DNA from: Parachlamydiaceae bacterium
GTDB taxonomy: Bacteria > Chlamydiota > Chlamydiia > Chlamydiales > Parachlamydiaceae
Direction: 5' to 3'
Length of the DNA stretch: 37,688 bases
Assembly (NCBI GenBank): GCA_025451995.1
Contig: JANWJE010000055.1
Location: 1-37,688, forward strand
Made by a program: the position numbers and the translations under genes. Below the pieces are notes generated by a model that saw nothing but the letters and a program-made list of their open reading frames with translations, was not told where the DNA came from and searched no databases. Below, piece by piece: positions 33,235 through 37,688 of this stretch (position 1 is the stretch's first letter; every line of letters begins with the position of its first letter).

Positions 33235-33705
33235 ATGTTTATAGTTCATCTTGCAGGGCACCTCGGTAAAGATCCTGAAACACGATTTACTCCTAGCGGC
33301 CAAAAAGTGACTACTTTTAATGTAGCAACCAATCAACGAAAAGGAAAAGAAGATGTGACTGTTTGGGTGCGCGTCACTGTCTGGGGAGATAAATTTGATA
33401 AATTGATCTCTTATCTTAAAAAAGGAAGCGCCGTCATCGTTGTTGGTAAATTGCAACCTCCTACAAGCTATACTGATAAAGAAGGAAGAACCCAGATCAC
33501 TTTAGAAGTCACAGCTGAAATGATCGAATTCAGTCCATTTGGAAAAACTGATCGCCCATCTGAAGGGAATCAACAGCAAAATCAACATGACGACGGACAT
33601 CAAACGGCTCATACACCCTATTCTAAATCCTCTTATTCGCCGCAAACGATAGGACAGGGAAATGCTTTTTCAAATCAAGTAGACGATGACACATTACCCT
33701 TCTAA
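33235..33705 (+). CDS. ssb: Single-stranded DNA-binding protein
   Basis: 156 residues. The OB fold occupies about 1-105 (VHLAGHLGKDPETRFTPSGQ, FNVATNQ, TVWVRVTVWGDKFDKLISYL, GKLQPPTSYTDKEGRTQI). A Gln/His-rich linker follows, then the acidic tip VDDDTLPF that binds partner proteins. Slc1-like, ssb and pepA form the order known from CT043-CT045. GAGG lies six bases before ATG. Downstream, the 389 bp palindromic element begins five bases after the stop codon. Confidence 0.97.
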   Translation: MFIVHLAGHLGKDPETRFTPSGQKVTTFNVATNQRKGKEDVTVWVRVTVWGDKFDKLISYLKKGSAVIVVGKLQPPTSYTDKEGRTQITLEVTAEMIEFSPFGKTDRPSEGNQQQNQHDDGHQTAHTPYSKSSYSPQTIGQGNAFSNQVDDDTLPF

Positions 33706-33709
33706 AAAA

Positions 33710-34098
33710 TAGACCTCTTGCGTAATTAGCTTTGCTTGAGAAAATGAGAAATTTTTGGATGGATTTCTTGCCAAATTTTGAGAGAATATGCGAACATATG
33801 GTCAAAAAATTTGGCAAGAAAGACACCAAGACCCTGATTGCTGCCTTAGAAGGGCAGTAGATTCGAGATTATTTTCTCTCTAGAAGCTCGCACAGGCCGC
33901 CGAAAATAGTTGAGCCATATTGATTTAATATGGCTCAACTGTTTTTGCGAGCTCCTAGAGGAAAAGAATTCGAATCTGCCCGCTTATAAGGTGCGATCGG
34001 GGTCGTTGAGGAAAAGAACTCGAATCTACCCGCTTATAAGGCAGCAATCAGGGTCAAAGTCCATTTTATCAAGCAAATGTAATTACGCAAGAGGTCTA
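33710..34098. mobile_element. 389 bp palindromic element between ssb and pepA (no transposase)
   Basis: Terminal inverted repeats of about 30 bp: TAGACCTCTTGCGTAATTAG on the left and AATTACGCAAGAGGTCTA on the right, 27 of 30 bases matching. The centre is a perfect 13 bp stem, AGTTGAGCCATAT (33908-33920) with a seven-base loop. The right half has a 34 bp near-direct repeat (33958-33991 and 34008-34041). GACCCTGATTGC on the left pairs with GCAATCAGGGTC on the right. It has MITE-like structure; mobility is inferred. Confidence 0.7.
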
Positions 34099-34101
34099 AT
34101 G
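34087..34101 (+). promoter_or_regulatory. pepA ribosome-binding site supplied by the repeat end
   Basis: The element's right end GCAAGAGGTCTA provides AAGAGG immediately before ATGATG (34099 and 34102). Spacing from GAGG is four bases to the first ATG and seven to the second, which favours 34102. Confidence 0.6.
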
Positions 34102-35604
34102 ATGGAATTTTCTCAAACTGAACATTTAGAAAAACGAAAAAAAAGCGATCTTCTTGTCTTGCCTTTCTGGAATGATCATCAAAAGGCATTCAAAAGTCAT
34201 TCTCATAAGGCCAATCTGCCAAAGATTGTTGAGGATATCCTTTCTCTTGAAGATTTTAAAGGGAAAGAGGGTGAAGTTCTATTTCTCTACGTTGAAGGGC
34301 AGCCTGAGCAACGGATATGCTTGCTTGGACTTGGCTCTCAAGAAAAAATGACCACAGAAAGTTTAAGAAAGTCTTATGGAACCTTAGCAAAAGCGTGTTT
34401 GTCAAAACAATTAAAGCATTTAAATATCATTGTTCCGGAGATCAAAAAATTAAAAGAGGAAGAGTTAGTCCAAGCGATAGCAGAAGGGTTATTATTGCCC
34501 AATTACCATTTTAACCGCTATAAACATCGAGACCCCGAAGATAAAGAAGAAACCCTCATTCAGACAATCAATTGGATTGCACAACATCCAAATGTTGTTG
34601 AAATTGCTGAAAAAGTGAAGATCATTTGTGAAGCAATCAATATCGCAAGAGATTTAGTCAATGATAATGCCGATTCCATTACACCTCCATACCTAGCTGA
34701 ATACGCAAAGGAAATAGGGAAAAAAGAATCGGAGATAAAAACCACTGTACTTGATAAGAAAAGAATTGAAAAAGAAAAGATGGGCCTCTTGCTCGCTGTG
34801 AATCGAGGATCAGATATTGAGCCGGCCTTTATTATGATGGAATATCTAGGCAATCCTGAAAGTTCCGATAAAACAGTGATCATTGGAAAAGGGGTGACTT
34901 ACGATACAGGCGGTTTAAATCTTAAGCCAACTGGCGGAATGGAAACGATGAAGACAGACATGGCAGGCGGCGCCGCATGTTTTGGGATTATTCTGGCAGT
35001 AAGCAGATTGAAGATGAAAGTAAATATTGCTGTCGTTATCCCTACAACTGAGAACGGCATCGATGCAAAGAGCTTTAAGCCGGGAGATGTCTATACCAGC
35101 TACTCAGGAAAAACGGTCGAAATGACCAATTCCGATGCAGAGGGACGTCTCATTCTAGCCGATGCTTTGGCCTATGCAGCTAAGAATTTAAACCCCTCTC
35201 GCATCATCGATTTGGCGACATTAACGGGTGCCATCGATATCGCCTTAGGGCCAGAGGCAGCGGGGATGATGACCACAAATGATGTATTAGCAGATGGACT
35301 GACTGCAGCAGGTAACATCAGTTTTGAGCGCCTTTGGAGAATGCCTCTTTTCGATGAATATAAAGAAAGATTAAAATCTGATATCGCCGATCTGAAGAGT
35401 TGGAATGGCCGCACAGCCGGGGCAAACGTTGCAGCCACATTTCTCGGGCAATTTGTTCCAAGTGAAATTCCTTGGGCTCATATCGACATCGCATCGACAG
35501 CCTATATGACCGAGGCCAGAAAATACTTGCCTAAGTACGCAACGGGTTATGGGGTACGCCTCATCGTCGAGTTTCTACGCCATTATGAGGCTGTAAAAAA
35601 ATAG
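34102..35604 (+). CDS. pepA: Leucyl aminopeptidase (M17)
   Basis: 500 residues from the ATG at 34102 (one codon longer from 34099), equal to the chlamydial family length. The frame is open upstream to 33910, but that part is translated repeat. The N-terminal domain (SDLLVLPFWNDHQKAF) is followed by the metallopeptidase domain with VIIGKGVTYDTGGLNLKP, KTDMAGGA and the signature NSDAEGRLILADAL. The metal ligands and the catalytic Lys and Arg are present. It removes N-terminal residues from peptides in the cytosol; relatives also bind DNA. It follows ssb as in C. trachomatis CT044-CT045, but a palindromic element now separates the two. The stop codon is the start of a hairpin. Confidence 0.95.
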   Translation: MEFSQTEHLEKRKKSDLLVLPFWNDHQKAFKSHSHKANLPKIVEDILSLEDFKGKEGEVLFLYVEGQPEQRICLLGLGSQEKMTTESLRKSYGTLAKACLSKQLKHLNIIVPEIKKLKEEELVQAIAEGLLLPNYHFNRYKHRDPEDKEETLIQTINWIAQHPNVVEIAEKVKIICEAINIARDLVNDNADSITPPYLAEYAKEIGKKESEIKTTVLDKKRIEKEKMGLLLAVNRGSDIEPAFIMMEYLGNPESSDKTVIIGKGVTYDTGGLNLKPTGGMETMKTDMAGGAACFGIILAVSRLKMKVNIAVVIPTTENGIDAKSFKPGDVYTSYSGKTVEMTNSDAEGRLILADALAYAAKNLNPSRIIDLATLTGAIDIALGPEAAGMMTTNDVLADGLTAAGNISFERLWRMPLFDEYKERLKSDIADLKSWNGRTAGANVAATFLGQFVPSEIPWAHIDIASTAYMTEARKYLPKYATGYGVRLIVEFLRHYEAVKK

Positions 35605-35626
35605 ACCTCCAGGAAAAAGAGGTCTA
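35602..35626. terminator. Hairpin overlapping the pepA stop codon
   Basis: TAGACCTC-CAGGAAAAA-GAGGTCTA; the first TAG is the pepA stop codon. The eight-base stem equals the outermost bases of the TAGACCTCTT element ends, so it may be a deletion remnant of such an element. It also abuts the next repeat at 35625. Confidence 0.6.
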
Positions 35627-35791
35627 TACTGCTTCCAGCTGAATCTTGGACTTTGGGGCTGCTTCAACGCCCCGGGGTTGAGAGATCGCAAGAGGCATTG
35701 TATTGATTTAATACTATGCCTCTTGCGATCTCTCAACCGCGGGAGCTTTCAAGCTAGCCCAAAATTCCAATATTCAACTGGAAGCAGTATA
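35625..35791. repeat. Palindromic repeat, TATACCG family, copy 3 with altered arms (167 bp)
   Basis: Ends TATACTGCTTCCAGCTGAAT and ATTCAACTGGAAGCAGTATA pair with one mismatch. The core (CCCCGGGGTTGAG, GTATTGATTTAATACTATGCC, CTCAACCGCGGGAGCTTTC) matches the other copies, but the outer arms differ on both sides together. Same orientation as copy 1. Confidence 0.85.
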
Positions 35792-36077
35792 TACTCGAAA
35801 TGCTTTAATTGATTCATCCCAAAATTTAAGAGAGAAGGTTGAAATCGTGGCAATTGCCCCAGGAGCATTTATTAACGAAACACTTTGTAGAAATGTCGTT
35901 CATTATTTAAGCATGAGAGATATAGCTCCAATCGTTGATGTTATCGGTAGTTTGAGCTGCCTCGATACCATGACTCTTTTAACTGCAGAATCAGCAGATT
36001 TGATCGATCATTCATTTACCAGTCCTACTTTTAAAAATCATTTAAAAGCAGAAATAAAAAAATATTTAGAAAAATAA
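35792..36077 (+). pseudogene. C-terminal remnant of a DUF687-like chlamydial protein
   Basis: The frame is open from the repeat edge and reads TRNALIDSSQNLREKVEIVA, then IAPGAFINETLCRNVVHYLS, RDIAPIVDVIG and DHSFTSPTF. This is the C-terminal half of the DUF687 family of chlamydial proteins, as far as I remember its pattern (R-NAL, VAIAPAAYI, HYxSxRDxVPxID, DHxFxSPTY). The upstream catalytic-like half is missing. Homology begins at the edge of the palindrome, so the gene has been cut there. A GTG at 35847 could still start a 76-residue product, with only a weak ribosome-binding site. The next gene follows seven bases after the stop. The family call is from memory. Confidence 0.6.
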
Positions 36078-36084
36078 TCACTCT

Positions 36085-36924
36085 ATGTTGCAAACAATAA
36101 TCATTACTTTTTGTTTTTCATTTTCGAGCTTTGGGCTTTTAGCAAAAATTATTGAAGCACACACAATCCATCAAATTGAAAAGAATTTCGATCGATTGAG
36201 CACACGTTCATTACTTATTTGGGATGTTGATCATACTCTCATATGCCCCAAAGATAAAATCCTGAGTTTTGGCAATGAAGCCCTCGCACTTGAGCTATCC
36301 ATGCGACATTTCAAAACGACTGATAACCAAAAATGGAGTCATTTAATAAGTTTGATTTTTAGTCAAAGCTCTTACAGATTAGTCAATCCGAAGATCGCAG
36401 AGCTCATCTCTTCAATTCAAGCGAAAGGCATTCCGACGATGGCCTTTACTGCCCTTGGCACAGGAACTTTCGGCAATATTGAATGCTTGGAAAATATGAG
36501 AGAACATCAACTCAAAAAACACAAAATTGATTTCACCCCTTTTCTATCACATTGCCTTTCTAGTGAATGGGGGGAGATTTTTTTCGAAAATTATAAACCT
36601 CGATTTAAAAATGGCATTTTATACAGTGATCGATTAGATAAAGGAATCGTTTTCGAAAAATTTTTTAAAGAACTTAAATGGCAACCGGATCTTATCATCT
36701 TTATTGATGATACGTATCAGTGTTTGACATCTGTCGGCAAAATTCTAAAAAAACTCCGTATTCCTTATCTCGGAATTCACTATTTAGAAAGCAAAAACTC
36801 TCCTGTACAAGTTAATAACGACATTGCCAATCTTCAATATCAAATCTTATCTGAAAAAGAAATTTGGCTCTCCGACGAAGAAGCAGAAAGCCAACTTCAT
36901 TCAAATAAGATAATACCGAAATAA
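36085..36924 (+). CDS. Secreted HAD-like protein, DUF2608 family
   Basis: 279 residues. An N-terminal hydrophobic signal (LQTIIITFCFSFSSFGLLA) precedes a haloacid-dehalogenase-like fold: motif I LLIWDVDHTLI with D47 and D49, PKIAELISSIQAKGIPTMAF around motif II, and motif IV FIDDTYQ (about residues 206-212). The overall pattern fits DUF2608, a family shared by chlamydiae and Legionella/Coxiella. Phosphatase activity is plausible but unproven. The frame ends in the TAA of a repeat terminus (AATACCGAAATAA), so the last residues PK come from that repeat. It lies close behind the DUF687 remnant, and no own promoter is visible. Confidence 0.75.
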   Translation: MLQTIIITFCFSFSSFGLLAKIIEAHTIHQIEKNFDRLSTRSLLIWDVDHTLICPKDKILSFGNEALALELSMRHFKTTDNQKWSHLISLIFSQSSYRLVNPKIAELISSIQAKGIPTMAFTALGTGTFGNIECLENMREHQLKKHKIDFTPFLSHCLSSEWGEIFFENYKPRFKNGILYSDRLDKGIVFEKFFKELKWQPDLIIFIDDTYQCLTSVGKILKKLRIPYLGIHYLESKNSPVQVNNDIANLQYQILSEKEIWLSDEEAESQLHSNKIIPK

Positions 36925-37075
36925 TTTCAAAATTTGGTTTTTGAGCTGCGCGAAAGCTCCCGCGGTTGAGTGATCGTAAAAGGCATAGTATTAAGTCAAT
37001 ACAAAGCCTTTTACGATCGCTCAACCCCGGGACTTTGGCGCGCTCAAAAGCCAAATTTTGAAGTTATTTCGGTAT
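36913..37075. repeat. Palindromic repeat, TATACCG family, copy 4 (163 bp)
   Basis: Starts ATACCGAAATAATTTC and ends GAAGTTATTTCGGTAT. Compared with copy 2, the base change C to T in the left end is matched by G to A in the right end. The first bases overlap the DUF2608 stop codon. Confidence 0.9.
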
Positions 37076-37078
37076 AAA

Positions 37079-37688
37079 TTAAACATCTACAATCATGGTC
37101 CATTGCAAAAGATCATGCTCTAAATGAATCACTTCATCGTGATAGCTGATGGCTTTAAAAGGGCTTCCTACCTCACAATCCAGCTTTGAAATCAATGAAT
37201 TGAGGCGGGCTATCACATCATCAAGGTCCGGTTCTTGTGAGATGGATTGATAGAAAGGAAGCAGTTCCGGTGCTTTAAATGCCAATGCACCCAAAGCATT
37301 CGTATAGAGTTCTTGATTATTTTTTCCCCGAACTAAAAAAGCCATGTCGGCTGTATGGTTAATTTCCTCAAAAGGAGTCATCACAGGATAGCTCCAACTG
37401 GGAAGATACTGAAGGTTGCCTGTGCTTTCATAAAGGTGGATGGCACCGGTATAAAAAGGAAGTGAATTGAAAGCTTCCTTCCAAGCAAACGAATCAAAGG
37501 GCTGGCGACAAATTGTGACATGCGGCAACCAAGGGCGCTTGTCTAATGAATAACCAAAAGATTCCAACCAATCGGAAATTTTTTTTTGAATCTCTATTAC
37601 CCCAGAAACGGCAGTTGAAGGCGATAAATTGACGCAATCTTTTGAGCCATAATCGCTAACAATCGGGGGTGCCTTCACCTTTTGGGAA
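37079..37688 (-). CDS. 2H phosphoesterase (LigT/ThpR-like) fused to archease, 5' end outside the window
   Basis: At least 199 residues are visible; the frame stays open to the window edge, so the true start is beyond 37688. Counting from the GTG at 37678, the N-terminal part carries the second HxT motif of the 2H phosphoesterase family (PWLPHVTICRQPF, H53 and T55) followed by AIHLYESTG, as in RNA 2',3'-cyclic phosphodiesterases. The C-terminal part, from about residue 103, is archease: FEEINHTADMAFLVRG with the metal-binding Asp, and the ending LQWTMIVDV. Archease activates the RNA ligase RtcB; a 2H enzyme would open cyclic phosphates. A fusion of the two suggests RNA repair. No RtcB gene is in view. 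A repeat-like segment lies inside the coding region (37618-37645). Confidence 0.8.
   Translation of the reverse strand, partial: SQKVKAPPIVSDYGSKDCVNLSPSTAVSGVIEIQKKISDWLESFGYSLDKRPWLPHVTICRQPFDSFAWKEAFNSLPFYTGAIHLYESTGNLQYLPSWSYPVMTPFEEINHTADMAFLVRGKNNQELYTNALGALAFKAPELLPFYQSISQEPDLDDVIARLNSLISKLDCEVGSPFKAISYHDEVIHLEHDLLQWTMIVDV

Noticed and set aside
33910-34098. PepA with a 63-residue N-terminal extension
   Set aside because: The extension is translated repeat element; the length from 34102 equals the family length. Kept only as a possibility in the findings.
1-37688. Insertion sequence with transposase, or prophage
   Set aside because: No transposase, integrase or phage structural gene was found; the repeats are all non-coding.
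1-37688. tRNA or rRNA genes
   Set aside because: No cloverleaf with a TTCGA-type T loop and CCA-acceptor pattern, and no rRNA core sequence, was noticed on either strand; a dedicated scan could not be run.

Overview
The window looks like chromosomal DNA of an amoeba-associated 'environmental' chlamydia of the Parachlamydiaceae type. The base composition is AT-rich. The genes ruvB, a SpoIID-like secreted protein, glgX, a CesT-type secretion chaperone (Slc1-like), ssb and pepA appear in the order known from Chlamydia trachomatis CT040-CT045. The window also has a type III secretion (T3S) translocator operon, candidate inclusion-membrane proteins with paired hydrophobic segments, a DUF2608 protein and a DUF687 remnant, families I associate with chlamydiae. 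Family names come from remembered motifs, not from searches.

Layout. 1-6600: accessory genes, mostly secreted: a degenerate dihydroorotase-like protein, an unknown secreted protein, a glutamic (G1) peptidase, a sulfotransferase, an FAD-linked oxidase and a cysteine-tailed protein. 6600-13400: periplasmic cyclophilin, small secreted protein, alpha/beta hydrolase, small membrane protein plus hemolysin III, DUF6629 membrane protein, CorC-like CBS protein and an Inc candidate. 13500-22140: DUF255 thioredoxin-like protein, TPR protein, typA, mgtE. 22350-26071: an Inc candidate, a methyltransferase and a four-gene T3S translocator operon behind a near-consensus promoter. 26231-35604: the conserved ruvB-to-pepA block, interrupted at 28207-30104 by small unknown genes. 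35625-37688: DUF687 remnant, DUF2608 protein, and a 2H phosphoesterase-archease fusion running off the right edge.

The most striking feature is the intergenic DNA. Almost every longer gap holds a long imperfect palindrome of about 45-390 bp with inverted ends and no transposase. They form several families: a ~165 bp TATACCGAAA...TTTCGGTATA family (1, 5481, 35625, 36913), a TAGACCTCTT...AAGAGGTCTA family (3158, 6562, 10866, 33710), a TTAACGATGG family (9058, 20259, 29457), a CGCAAAGGTGCAAAGG family (17837, 22188) and several present once. Arms differ between family members, but the two arms of one copy change together, so folding has been preserved. Several copies touch genes directly: one supplies a stop codon, one supplies the pepA ribosome-binding site, and one ends exactly where a truncated gene begins. 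These palindromes are the best candidate here for an undescribed system. They could be non-autonomous mobile elements, structured RNAs or bidirectional terminators.

Genes likely to work together: the chaperone, the two hydrophobic translocator candidates and the coiled-coil protein (T3S translocon); Slc1-like chaperone (T3S effector handling); sulfotransferase and oxidase (exported modification enzymes); the 72-residue membrane protein and hemolysin III (ATGA-coupled); glgX and the small secreted gene behind it.
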